Assembly: GCA_014218235.1 (NCBI GenBank)
Contig: CM024760.1
Coordinates: 72,852,961-72,916,960 of the forward strand
Reading direction: 5' to 3'
Source: Colocasia esculenta
Taxonomy: Eukaryota; Streptophyta; Magnoliopsida; Alismatales; Araceae
Length of the DNA: 64,000 nt
Positions 24,343 to 35,616 of the stretch are shown in pieces. The first letter of the stretch is position 1; each line of letters starts with the position of its first letter. The notes under the pieces are model-generated. The model was not told the origin of the DNA and ran no database searches. It saw only the letters and a list, made by a program, of their open reading frames with translations. A program made the position numbers and the translations under genes.

Positions 24343-26562
24343 TGTTGCCCAACTAGCTAGCCAAAGGGGGGGTGAATGGGTTATTAAAAATTGATCTTTG
24401 ATTAATACATGTTCACTAAGAGGACTACACACAACTTAAACAAAGGTTAGAGTTATAGGAATGAGACAGCAAACACACAAAACACAACTACAAGACACAG
24501 GATTTTTATCCTGGTTCGGAATCCTCTCCACAGGAGACCTACGTCCAATCCCTGAGCAATACCTCAGGATTTCACTCAAAGGTACTATCCCCCTTACGGA
24601 TCCTTACACCCAGCCTCAACTGGTCTTCCTTCACCTGAAGAAAACAACCACCCTGGATACCACCAGGTCTTCCATCACCCAGAAGGGAACACAACTAATA
24701 AAGAAGTATAAGAACAAGCTTCAGAAACTAGCTCAAGCAACTACAATCTGAAGCAAAACAAGCCTCGAGAGAGAATGAATTTAACACTGGTTTCTCTCCA
24801 AAGACTACACTGGCTCTCACAGGAATTTCTTCTTGATCACTGAGAGCTAAAGAGCTAAGATGGATTGGAACAGAGTGCGCTCTTGTTTGAATCACAGAAG
24901 ACTTGAAGGATTGGCGATGCTTTCTTTTTGGAATGATATTCTTCAAAAAGTATCTTCTTCACAGTCTTGAGCTTGTATTTAAGCTTCTACTTGAAATTTG
25001 AACGTTAAAGATCCGTTGTCTCTCATCCTGGTGTACGTTAGACAGATCTGCAAGGAAGCTTCTGATCTTGAGTCTTTTATTCTTTAGTACACGCCAGAGA
25101 AACATTTTAATATCTTGTATCTTGTCCAACATTGTACAGATAAGTCTTGTCAGATATCTGCGAGCATATCAACAATAAATAGAGAACAGCTAGGACTGTC
25201 GTCGATTGTTAGTTGCAGTTGGAACAGATATAGCAAATATAGCAAAGCTCCTTTCTATCTAAAAAGGACATAGACAGAGTAGCATAAAAGTGGAAGATAT
25301 TGTCTGCATGCATGAGAGATACGTTAGAGAGCATTGAATGCGTAGCAGTCAAATAGACGAGATACGACTTGACTATTCAACGTATATTAAAGAGTATTAT
25401 ATTGATATAACAATGAAATGAAATCGATAGAATAAGCAGATGCTTTATGACTTATGAAATCGTTACACGATCGAATCGTTATAAGCATTAAAGAAATCGA
25501 TGGATTGATTACTTACCAAATCGTTACTGGTAAGCAGGTCGTTATGTCAATACAGAAATCGTGGTGAATAATACAGAAGTCGTTATGAGTGTTACAGAAA
25601 TCAATGTGATTACTTATCAGATCGTTACTGATAAGCAAGTCGTTATAATCATCAAAGAAATCGATATGAAACTCGTAACAATTTGTTGCACCAAGCAAAT
25701 CGTTCTGAGTTCTAAGAATCGTTTTCGAAAAGCAAAAGGTTACGAGGTCTAAAGAAACTCGTTACGGCAGAAAGTCATTATGAATTCTAAAGAAATCATT
25801 CGCGAATTAAGAAATCGTTACGGCTAGAAGTCGTTGTGAATTCTAAAGAAATCGTTGCGAGAACTTAAGAAACGTTTACGGCTAGAAGTCGTTGTGAATT
25901 CTAAAGAAATCGTTACGAGAACTTAAGAAATCGTTACGGCTAGAAAGTCGTTGTGAATTCTAAAGAAATCGTTACGAGAACTTAAGAAATCGTTACGGCT
26001 AGAAAGTCGTTGTGAATTCTAAAGAAATCGTTACGAGAACTTAAGAAATCGTTACGACAGACAAGTCGTTACGAGTCAAAAGAAATCGTTACGACAGACA
26101 ATCGTTACGCTTTCTAAGAAATCGTTGCGATGTCTTATAGAATCGTTACGACGTCAAGTCGTTACGCTTTCTAAAGAATCGTTGCGAGTCTTAGTAAATC
26201 GTATGAGATCTTTAAGAAATCGTTACGGTATCGATTTGTGTTTGAAACATCACGACTTTTTGTCAGAAAGGAAATCGATCATAATACTTATGAAATCGTT
26301 ATGATGACTCTATTGAAATCGATATGAACTTATAAAGGAATCGTTCTGATTATCAATAGAAGTCGATATGAAGTATGAAGAAGTCGATGCAATGACTTGG
26401 GAAAAATTATGAAATGAGAGTTTTACCTGATTGTCTTGAACTTTCTTTTACTTTTATTTCTTGTCCTCAAGGCTCAAGTAATTCATTAGTAATGTTTTGT
26501 TAATCATCAAAATTAATATATAAATAAGTGAATTAAGTTATATGGAGAAAGTTTGGTCATCA
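24343..26562 (-). repeat. 3' LTR of SIRE-type element
   Basis: 2.22 kb, with - strand start tgatgaccaaac and end gggcaaca. About 1 kb of it (25400-26400) is an array built on aaatcgttacg, agtcgtt and aaatcgat units separated by roughly 15-30 bp; around 25800-26060 the units fall into a nearly regular tandem with gaacttaag and ggctagaaagtcgttgtgaattct spacers. It matches the other LTR along its length, with numerous small indels. Confidence 0.92.
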
Positions 26563-26576
26563 ATCTCCCCTTTTTG
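26563..26576 (-). promoter_or_regulatory. Polypurine tract of SIRE-type element
   Basis: The - strand reads caaaaaggggagat immediately before the 3' LTR. A second similar purine run (- strand gacaaaagggggaga, about 26641-26656) lies some 80 bp further inside and could be a second plus-strand priming site. Confidence 0.8.
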
Positions 26577-26639
26577 ATGATGACAAAATATACTAAACAA
26601 CATAATGAAAACAACATGTTTTTCAGAGTTGCATTAGTT

Positions 26640-29600
26640 TTCTCCCCCTTTTGTCAATAAGCAAAAAGATAGTCTATGAGACAAAGAAGAGGAAAGCTTT
26701 GTATTAATTAGGAGTAAGATAATACATAGGAGACAAAAGGGAGGCATGCTGGGAAATAACAGTCCATGCCTTGATCTCCATATCTTCAAAGTCTGGCGGA
26801 AAACACCAGGAGCAACTGAGAAGGAAGAACCCATGGCTGGAGAGATCCTCTGAATGTAAAGCTGCCGCTGCTCTTCAGGAATTCTTCATACTGATCTTTG
26901 TCTAGTATGAATCGGAAGTAGGTGCTCTTTCCAAAGCTGGCACGATGGAGAAATCTATCCAGAGATTGGATAGAAAAACTTCTGATCAAGCAGATCCTGC
27001 TTCAGAGCATAGAAGGCAGTATATCTGGCTGCCCACTGAACATAGATCTCTTGAATGGGATTATGGAGTTGAGATCCATGAAGGCTTCGGCTGATAGAAT
27101 AGGCTTAGCTTGACGGACCAAGGAACTGTTGATGGCTTGCAACTGAAGATGGGGTTCCTTGTAGAGCCTCCCATATGGTGGGAGAAAGCCTCACACTCAG
27201 AGATGAGTGGAGCCAAAATGAGAGGAAATGCGGCCAGAGTGGTATTCTCTGAAGATAAACCAAAAAAGGAAGGCATTCTACCCTGCTTAGCTGACATTCT
27301 GCCCATCTGCTTAGCAAACATATCAAAGGCATGGGAGCCTGCATCTGAGTCAAACACTAAGGAGTGTAGCTTCGGCAGAAGAACTGGAGAGGAACTTTGA
27401 GATCGAAAAAATACATGTGAGGGGAAGATTTATTGGATGTTCTGATCTCAGCATCACTAGGTGAATGAAATTGGTAGAACTGGACTTCAGGCAGCTTGTT
27501 CAAGTAGCAGAAATCACTGTACAGCTGGAAGTTCTTGGCAATTCTGATCTCTTTCAAAATGAAAGGTCCCCAAGAGTTTTTATGCTGAAGAGTAAACCAC
27601 TCAGAAAGAGTGAGTGGGTGAGCTCTAGGGTAAGGGATTCTGCCCTGGCAGTCAAGTATTTGGTGTACTGAGCTTTGTTGCCCTTGACATTGGCCCACTG
27701 ATCTTCAGTCTTGAACTCAGTGCCCTCAAAGATTTTGGATTTTTGAGGGTGGGACAGCTGGGTAAAAGGAAGAACAGTGTTTAGATGCTCAGAGAGGTTG
27801 AGGAAAGGAATACCATAGACGGTGGAGAGGATGCATTTTGAAGGTATTCCTATAGATAGGTCTTCTCTGAGGTTCGAGGGTAAGAGAGTACCAAAGAGGA
27901 GGAAATAATGGTGAGAGGGGATGCTGACAGAGGATGAATGTTTCCTTTTTTCTTGGCAGGACTGGGAGGATCAGTCCTGTGGATATGAGTGGCAGTGGAG
28001 AGAATGGTGATAGGGTATTTCTCTCAAAATCATCCGGAATATTAGTGTCAAAGACACCAAGAAGTGGAGGTTTTTCGAAATGAAGGTGACAGAGGAAGGA
28101 GGAGTAGGAGGATAGAAGAGGTGTTTGGGATTGAAGGATGTAGACGGGTGAACTGGAGTGGTTTGAGTGAGAGGTGAAGAAGGTGAGAATGATGATGGAG
28201 CTGAGGTGTGAGAAGGAGTGGGAGAGAAAGAAGGTTGAGATGAAATGAGAGAGGAAGAAGGTTGGGTGCGAGGCATAGGGTGTTTGAGAGTTGGTGGTGC
28301 TGGAGGGGCTGTAGAAGGAGATGAAGGTGAGGAGAGGGTTGGAGTTGCAAGAGTAGAAGTGTCAGGGGCCTTGGTAGCTTCAATGGGCTCTTTCCCTTTT
28401 GCATGACCCTCTCTGACAACTGCAGACGGCCCAGATGGCCCTGATGCTGGCACTGATGGCCCTGGTGGCCCTGATGCTTGAGCTGAAGGCCTGCTGGCCG
28501 AGACTCTTGAGCTGGAGGCCCTGGTGGCCGAGGAACAGCTGCTGATCTGCTCTGAGTAGCTGCAGGAGAAAAACCACTTGACCTTGAAAGAATTGCAAGC
28601 ATGGACTTCATATCAGACATTTCCTTGTTGAACCACTTCATAGCATTTCGGACTGAAGATAGCTCAGAGGTGGTTGAAGCTTGACTGGTCAGAATGCCTT
28701 GCACACTGGTCTGAACTGATGATAAAATATCTCCTGAGCCTTCAACAATTCCATAACTGGCTTCAGATTTACTTTTCTGTGGCTCTTTCTTGGCCTTCTT
28801 TGAACCACTCTCTTTTGTTTGCTCTGCTGAGTGACAGGCTCCTCAATATGTACATGGCTTGCACTTGGTTCTTCACTTACAGGAGCGCTGGCAGGAGGAG
28901 GATTTTTCTGGATGGTGCATCTGTCTCAGGAGCATTTTCTATCAATGGTTCCTCATTGCCAGTTTGCTCCCCCTGAATAGGAGCATGGAGATCAACATTT
29001 TCTAGCTCCCCCTGGGCAGGAGCTTCCTCCAAAACAATTTTCTCAGAGTGGCCTTTGCCACGGATTCTGACAAGTTTGATTCACTAGCATGTTGTTCCCC
29101 TTGGCTGGGAACATCTTCCAAAATCACTTCTTGTTGAGTAGCTGCTTGCACCTCAACACTGACAACTGATTCAGTCAAATTTTCTGTATGGCCTGGTGCC
29201 ATAGCTTCTTCTTCATCAAGTCCACCTGTTTCTGAAGTAACTGAGGTGGAGGAAGAGAGTCCAAAACATCTCTTAAAATAGAGGCAACTATGAGGTGGGC
29301 AAAGGATCTGCCACACCTGCTACAGCTTCTTCCATTTGAACTTCTGGAGGATGAGATTCAATTTCTATAATAGGTGATCCTGAAATCTCTGCTTGGAGTT
29401 CCACTGAAGGTACTGCTGCTGCTCTCTCTACTGCTGCTGATTACCTCTAAAATGCTGGAGGATCTGCTGCTTCTTCTTGAATCTCTGGGACATCTCCGAT
29501 GATGGCCTCTCCCTCTGCCACAGAGGTCTTGGTCCATATCCCATTCTGCACTGAAAAACCACTTTTCTTAAGGTTCCTGGACCTTATAGACTGGCCCATC

Positions 29601-30567
29601 TTTTCCACAACAGCTCCAGATAAATCAACTCCAAAATGCTTGAAAATCTTGGTTAGGAGATGAGCGTAGGGCAAGGATACATTCATTTTGCTCTTTGTAT
29701 CCCAGATTTGAGCACTAGCAAACTTCATTCTCTCCAACATGACTGCGGCCAAGTTAATCTCCTTATTCTGGATTACCCAGAACATCATATCCGAATCTGC
29801 CCTAGTGCAAGATGAGAAAGTAGCACTCCGGGGAACCATAATTTGGCAGATAATGAAATGGAGTAGACGGTTGAATGCAGACATTTGATTGATATCTAAT
29901 TTTCCGTCTTTCAGCCTGAAACCTGGACCTATAATGCCAAGACCCTTTGCTTCATCGTTCACGGTGTGAACCCCACTATGTCCAGATGTCTTCACTCAAA
30001 ACAACGTGTGCAGGAGTTCATGGTCTACCTTAATTTGGATACCTTTAACAGAGGAGACAAGGGACCCATCCGCCTCTGACTTCAGACAAACAAAAAAGGC
30101 TTTCACCAGGTCGGGATAACTTACCTCGGTGAAAGTGGCAACATCCATCCACTGCATCCTTCTCAAGCTTCTACTAAACTGCTCATGCCATTCTTCTCTA
30201 GATTCTGAACATCCACTGCCTTGTTTCCGCAAATCTTCGTCTTCACGAAGGTGAATCTTTCCTTCTGCTCTGCGGACAGGTACTCAGCACTGTAGCCCCC
30301 TACACTTCCGGAGATCATCGGAGCGGCCATGGGTAGAGAGAAGAAAACGGTTCTGGAGAAGGGAGATGATGGAAGAGATGGAAGCCCTCGAGGGATTCTT
30401 CGGGGAAGAAGAGAAAGCTTCAAATCTTGCAGAGAGTCGATGCCGGAATCGTTAGGGCATCGGCTTTGGGCGAACAGATAAAAAGGAAAGGGTAAAGGTG
30501 GAAGATGAGTCATTCCCAGAACGATTTGACTAATTAGAATTACTTTATCGAAAACAGGAAGCGCCAA
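26640..30567 (-). pseudogene. Envelope-like / plant transposon protein region of SIRE element
   Basis: A long stretch downstream of pol that SIRE-type elements use for an envelope-like protein of unproven function. The likely start is the ATG at 30330 (MAAPMISGSVGGYSAEYL) or an in-frame upstream ATG at 30567. The N-terminal globular part contains LVKAFFVCLK (30040-30110), FNRLLHFIICQIMVPRS (about 29820-29880) and VSLPYAHLLTKIFKHFGVDL (about 29610-29680). It resembles the domain called putative plant transposon protein (Transposase_32-like). Then come an acidic linker (29002-29316), a possible short helix (SSVRNAMKWFNKEMSDMKSM near 28600-28670) and a Pro/Ser/Thr-rich stretch (27971-28600). A further part (27060-27700) contains SWGPFILKEIRIAKNFQLYS. 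Stops and shifts, for example near 30165 and 29996, break it. No clear signal peptide or fusion peptide was seen, so envelope function is an analogy only. Confidence 0.7.
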
Positions 30568-30734
30568 AAGGCGGTAACGGCAGAAGGCGACAAAAGGGTT
30601 TGACGAGTCAAACTGCTTTTAACACAACAGCGGTCAAAGAAGAGTAAATAAGCTGAGTTTTGCTTAAAGTCAAGGAGAGAGAGAAATTCATTTAATCTGA
30701 AAAATTTATATGCCAATTTAAATACAGAATCTTT

Positions 30735-32836
30735 TCACAAATTGCACATCCCTAATTCCCTTCTAAGAGATGTAAATCTCTCTTCAGGTAGGGCTTTTGT
30801 GAAGATATCTGCTAGTTGACCATTTGTATCTATAAAAGAAATTTCTAAGTTACCACTAGCTACATGATCTCGAATGAAGTGATATCTAACCTCAATATGT
30901 TTAGTCCTTGAGTGTTGCACTGGATTCTTGGTGAGGTTGATGGCACTTGTATTATCACACAGTAGTGGAATTGACTTGATATGAATGCCGAAATCCTCAA
31001 GTTGTTGCTTTATCCATAGGAGTTGTGTACAACAACTTCCAGCAGCAACATATTCTGCCTCAGCTGTTGATAGAGCTACTGAATTTTGTTTCTTGGAGGA
31101 CCAAGATATCAGACATCCTGCAAGAAACTGACAACAACCACTGGTGCTCTTTCTATCTACTTTGCATCCAGCATAATCAGCATCAGAATATCCTACTAAT
31201 TTTATTTCACAAGATTTTGGATACCAAAGACCTAAATCATGAGTTCTAGCTAAATACCTAAATATTCTTTTCACAGAAATTAAATGAGACTCTCTAGGGT
31301 CTGCTTGATATCTAGCACACATGCATACACTAAATAAAATGTCTGGTCTACTTGCAGTTAAGTAAAGTAATGACCCTATCATACCTCTATAGTTCTTTTG
31401 ATCTACCTTTTTACCATTTTGATCACTGTCCATTCTGGTTGATGTGCTCATTGGCGTTGATAGTGGCTTTGCACCTTCAAATCCAAATTTCTTTAACAGC
31501 TCTTTGGTGTACTTAGCTTGACAGATGTGAGTGCCTTCCTTCCCTTGCTTAATTTGCAATCCAAGGAAGTAGTTTAGCTCCCCATCAAACTCATTTCAAA
31601 TTCCCCATGCATAAGCTTTTCAAAGTACTTGCAAAGAGACTCATCAGTAGATCCAAAAATGATATCATCTACATATATTTGTACAAGAAGTATATGTTTG
31701 ACTTTAGATTTTATAAATAATGTACTATCTACTTGACCTCTAGTGAAACCATGATCTAATAAGAAAGTACTGAGCCTCTCATACCAGGCTCTAGGTGCTT
31801 GCTTTAAACCATATAAAGCCTTATGGAGTTTAAATACATGATTTGGAAATTCGGTGTCATCAAAACCTGGAGGTTGTTCAACATACATTCCTCCTTGATA
31901 AAACCATTTAAAAAGGCTGATTTGACATCCATTTGAAACAATTTTAAATCTAATGCAGATGCATAAGCAAGTAAAATCCTAATAGCCTCAAGTCTAGCCA
32001 CAGGTGCATAGGTTTCATCGAAATCTATGCCTTCCTCTTGGGAATAGCCTTGAGCTACCAGTCTGGCCTTGTTCCTTAAGATTACTCCAGACTCATCCAG
32101 TTTATTTCTAAACACCCACTTGGTGCCAATAACTGAATGATTGGATGGTCTAGGAACAAGTGACCATACTTGGTTTCTCTTGAACTGATTTAGTTCATCT
32201 TGCATGGCTATTATCCAAGATTCATCAGTTAAAGCTTCATTGACTGTCTTAGGCTCTATTTGAGAAACAAAGGCTAAATAATCACAAGGGATTACATTAC
32301 CTCTTGTTCTTACCCCTACGGATGGATCACCAATAATATTCTCAGGAGGGTGATCTTTCTGATGTCTCCATTCTTTTGGAAGATTTTCATGTTGAATTTC
32401 AGTTTGCTGCAGTTCTTCCAGAGATGGGTCTTCCTTGTCCTTAATTGAGGTATTCTTTAATTTTTCGGACAAGTCATCTGCATCATCAATGTCACTAATT
32501 TCTTTCTTTTTCAAGGAAGGGTTAGATTCATCAAAAATAACATGCACAGATTGTTCAATTAATAATGAACGTTTATTGAAAACTCTATAACTTTTGGGTT
32601 TAGAAGAGTACCCCATAAAGATGCCTTCATCTGATTTGGCATCTAACTTACCAATGTCCCTTTTTCCATTGTTGTGGATGAAACAAGGACATCCAAATAT
32701 TTGAAGTGACTGATCTTGGTTTCTTTCCCTTGTAGAGTTCATAAGCAGTCTTCTTCAGAATTGGCCTGATCATTACCCTATTAATGATATACTTGCAGTG
32801 TGATGGCTTCGGCCCAAAAATATCTTGGCAAGTCAT
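30735..32836 (-). pseudogene. SIRE-type element: reverse transcriptase and RNase H
   Basis: This is the C-terminal half of copia pol. The RT begins near 32190 with NQVWSLVPRPSNHSVIGTKW, followed by ARLVAQGYSQEEGIDFDETY, FQMDVKSAFLNG and, after a frameshift near 31880, ALYGLKQAPRAWYERL. The catalytic box is QIYVDDIIFGSTD (about 31640-31690). RNase H occupies 30735-31559, with SRPDILFSVCMCARYQADP, VGYSDADYAGCKVDRKSTSG, VALSTAEAEYVAAGSCC and PLLCDNTSAINLTKNPVQHS; it ends with GQLADIFTKALPEERF and a stop at 30735. Upstream, the ORF at 31804-32742 also covers the integrase C-terminal linker (GCPCFIHNNGKRDIGKLDAK). Reverse transcription is expected in cytoplasmic particles. The catalytic YVDD and the RNase H acidic residues are intact, but the frame break between the two RT parts disables it. 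Confidence 0.92.
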
Positions 32837-33803
32837 ATTCTGATAACGGTTCTTGCCATATCCAAAAGAGTTCTGTTTTTCCTCTCAGCAATTCCATTCT
32901 GTTGAGGTGTCCTTGGTGCTGAGAAGTTGTGCTCAATTCCTTGATCATTACAGAACTTTGCAAACTTTTCATTCTGGAACTCACCACCATGATCTGATCG
33001 GATAGAGATAATGGTGAACTTCTGATCTTTCTGAACTTTCTTGCTGAAGCTGACAAAATTATCAAATGTGTCATCTTTGTGCTCTAGAAAGGATACCCAA
33101 GTAAATCTTGAGTAATCATCAACTATGACAAATCCAAAATTCTTTCCTCCGAGACTGGTAGTCCTCATTGGCCCAAATAGATCCATATGAAGTAATTCTA
33201 ATGGCTTTGAGGTGGTCACTACTGTCTTTGATTTGAAGGAGCTCTTGGTGTGCTTTCCTCTTGCACAAGGTCTGCAGATGCTATCTATTTTGAGTTGACC
33301 CTGGGCAATCCTTCCACTAGATTTCTTTTTCTGAGCTTGTTCAATCCATCCAAGCTGCAGTGGCCCAGTCTTCTGTGCCACAGCTCTGTTGATTGATCTT
33401 TGCTGGCTGCCAAACAGACATCTTGATCCTTGAGTTCCTTCAGATAGAGAACATACAAATTTCTTTCTCTATATGCTTCAAATATGACTGCTCCATCCTT
33501 TAATATACTGCACTTTGATTTTTGGAACTGAATCTGATGGCCTTTGTCACACAACTGACTGATGCTGATGAGATTGTGCTTTAATCCTTTGACCAGCATT
33601 ACATCTTCAATAACTGATTTTCCTTTGATGTTCACGGACCCACTTCCTATCACTGTGCCTTTTCCATTATCTCCATAGGTGACTGTTCCTTCTTCAGCTT
33701 GGAGATTAACGAAAAGCTTCTGGTTGCATGACATGTGCCTTGAGCACCCACTATCCAAGTACCATTTGGATGCTCGAGGGTTAACCTGAAATAGAGACAT
33801 CAA
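32833..33803 (-). pseudogene. SIRE-type element: protease and integrase
   Basis: The aspartic protease motif is WYLDSGCSRHM (about 33740-33770), with the D-S-G catalytic triplet present. A GAG-pre-integrase zinc-binding segment follows (ELWHRRLGHCSLDGLNKL, then CRPCARGKHTKSSF). The integrase catalytic core shows its first Asp in HMDLFGPMRTTS, second Asp in SIRSDHGGEF and Glu in QQNGIAERKNRTLLDMAR, the D,D-35-E arrangement. A frameshift near 33290-33380 separates the protease/pre-integrase ORF (33285-33803) from the integrase ORF (32833-33381). A second break near 32840 separates integrase from the following ORFs. Integrase would insert the cDNA with 5-bp target duplications, which agrees with gtctc here. 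Confidence 0.9.
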
Positions 33804-33963
33804 GTTTTAGGTACCCAAATTCTTTTGGGTCCTGATGGGTCAGTATCATTGTTTTACTTTTTATTATCCACTTCTTATGTCTTGTTGGGCATGTAGTTAT
33901 AATATGTCCTAACTTATTGCAATGACACAGCAGATAACTAGTTACTTTTCAATATATTTGAAA

Positions 33964-35552
33964 TCAGCTTTGTATACTACTCTTGTTCAGGTAAAATTTT
34001 GGTGTTGAATAATTTTTAGGATAATTTACAGTTTCTTCATTATATGGGGGTGTATATCCTAATCCATTTTTCTTCCTATCTAATCTTCTAGCGCCTTTTA
34101 ATATTAATGAGTTTTTACCATTAGTAAATTTCTCTAATATGCTTGACAGTTTATCATTTTCTTTATTTAAATTTTCAATCTCTTTTCTTAATTCATCTAC
34201 ACTTTCTTGTTTTTCCAACTCTGTTGTTTGTTTATTTTTAACTTTTAATCTTTGCAAACAATTCATTTCTTCTTTTTAGTTCAATTAATTGTTTTTCTAG
34301 TTCTTCATTTTCTGTTTTAAGTCAGAGTTAGTGTTTTCTAAGCATGTATATTTTCTTACTAACCTTAAGTAATTTAGACACCTCTTTATATTAACGTAAA
34401 GTTCATTAAAGCACTTTCTAGATTGTCAGAATCTGAATCATTACAGGAATCAAAGGAAGAGTCAGAAGTTACCTTGTCTTCGGTGTTGGCCATGAGAGCC
34501 AGGTTGGCTTCTTCTCCATCACTGCTTGAACTTGACTCACTGTCTGAGTCATTGCTGTTCTCCCAAGCAGCTGCCATTGCCTTCTTTTTATACTTCTTGA
34601 ATTTTCTGAAATTATCCTTCTTCTTGTGATCATTCTTCTTAAGCATTGGACAATCTGCCTTGGTGTGTCCAGGCTTTTTGCATTCATAGCATATCACTTC
34701 TCCTTTCTTCGAATCCTTTACTTCTGGTTTTCTGAGATCTTTATTTTTCTTGAAAAATCTTCTCCCAGACTGAAACATTTTCTTCTTTGCTAGAATTCTT
34801 TGAAGTCTTTGAGACAGTTTGCTTCTTCATCATCACTGTCCTTACTGCTTTCACTGTTGTCCAATGATTCTTCTAATATATTCATTTGCCTTGAGAGCGT
34901 TTGATTGCTTCTTTCTGCTGGAGGATTCTCCTAATCTCTCCATATTTATCTCATGAGCCATAAGGGATCCTATTAACTTCTCAATGACATTAGTTTAGAT
35001 CATTGGCTTCCTCAATAGCTGTTACCTTTGGAGTCCATGAGGATGGCAGAGATCTGAGGATCTTCCTGACCATATCTGGTACATCATAGACTTTTCCTAA
35101 TCCAGCTAACCATTTGTGATATCTGTGAATCTGCTAAACATTTGGGTTATGGATTCACCTGACTGCATCTGGAATCTTTCATATTGAGTCACAAGAATGT
35201 CGATTCTTGTCTCCTTTACCTTATCTGTCCCTTCATAGGTAATTATGAGCTTTTCCCACATTTCCATTGCGGATTTGCAGGCTGAAACTCTGTTGAATTC
35301 TTTCTTGCTGAGGGCACAGCACAGGATGCTCTTGGCTTTGCAATTTAAGGAGATTCTTCTTTTGTCATCATCTGTCCACTGAGCCTTTGCATTGGTGACT
35401 AGAAGATCGCCTTCTTCTACAATGGACCATATCATGTAATCGTGGCCTTGTAGAAAGTACTCCATTCTTGTCTTCCAATAGGTATAATCTTCTCCATCAA
35501 ACAAAGGAGGTCTGTTGACTGACTGACCTTCGAAGTTACCTTGGGCTGCCAT
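33964..35552 (-). pseudogene. SIRE-type element: gag
   Basis: Gag starts at the ATG at 35552 (MAAQGNFEGQSVNRPPLFDG), followed by YTYWKTRMEYFLQGHDYMIW and, later, the capsid motif MEMWEKLIITYEGTDKVKET with YERFQMQSGESITQMFSRF, typical of the UBN2-type copia capsid. The first ORF stops at 35106. A further frame (34386-34778) carries the zinc knuckle CYECKKPGHTKADC (CX2CX4HX4C), with a Lys-rich stretch and then an acidic Ser/Asp-rich tail. A third ORF (33964-34266) is a probable coiled coil (ELRKEIENLNKENDKLSSIL). Gag would form the virus-like particle and bind the RNA. The region 34780-35105 carries frame breaks. Confidence 0.88.
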
Positions 35553-35602
35553 GGATCTTTACTCTTCAGATCGTTGGATCTTCTTCTTTGTCAAAGAGAC
35601 TT

Positions 35603-35614
35603 GCTCTGATACCA
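35603..35614 (-). promoter_or_regulatory. Primer-binding site of SIRE-type element
   Basis: The - strand reads tggtatcagagc, complementary to initiator methionine tRNA, 2 nt downstream of the 5' LTR end (gggcaaca at 35617). Confidence 0.9.
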
Positions 35615-35616
35615 CT

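Noticed and set aside
25400..26400. Regularly spaced repeats resembling a CRISPR array
   Set aside because: The repeats (aaatcgttacg) are short and variable, the spacers are themselves repeated, and the array is present in both LTRs of a plant retrotransposon.
27971..28704. Proline/serine-rich ORFs in two overlapping frames
   Set aside because: They are the low-complexity part of the SIRE envelope-like region; only one frame can belong to it, and neither is a separate gene.
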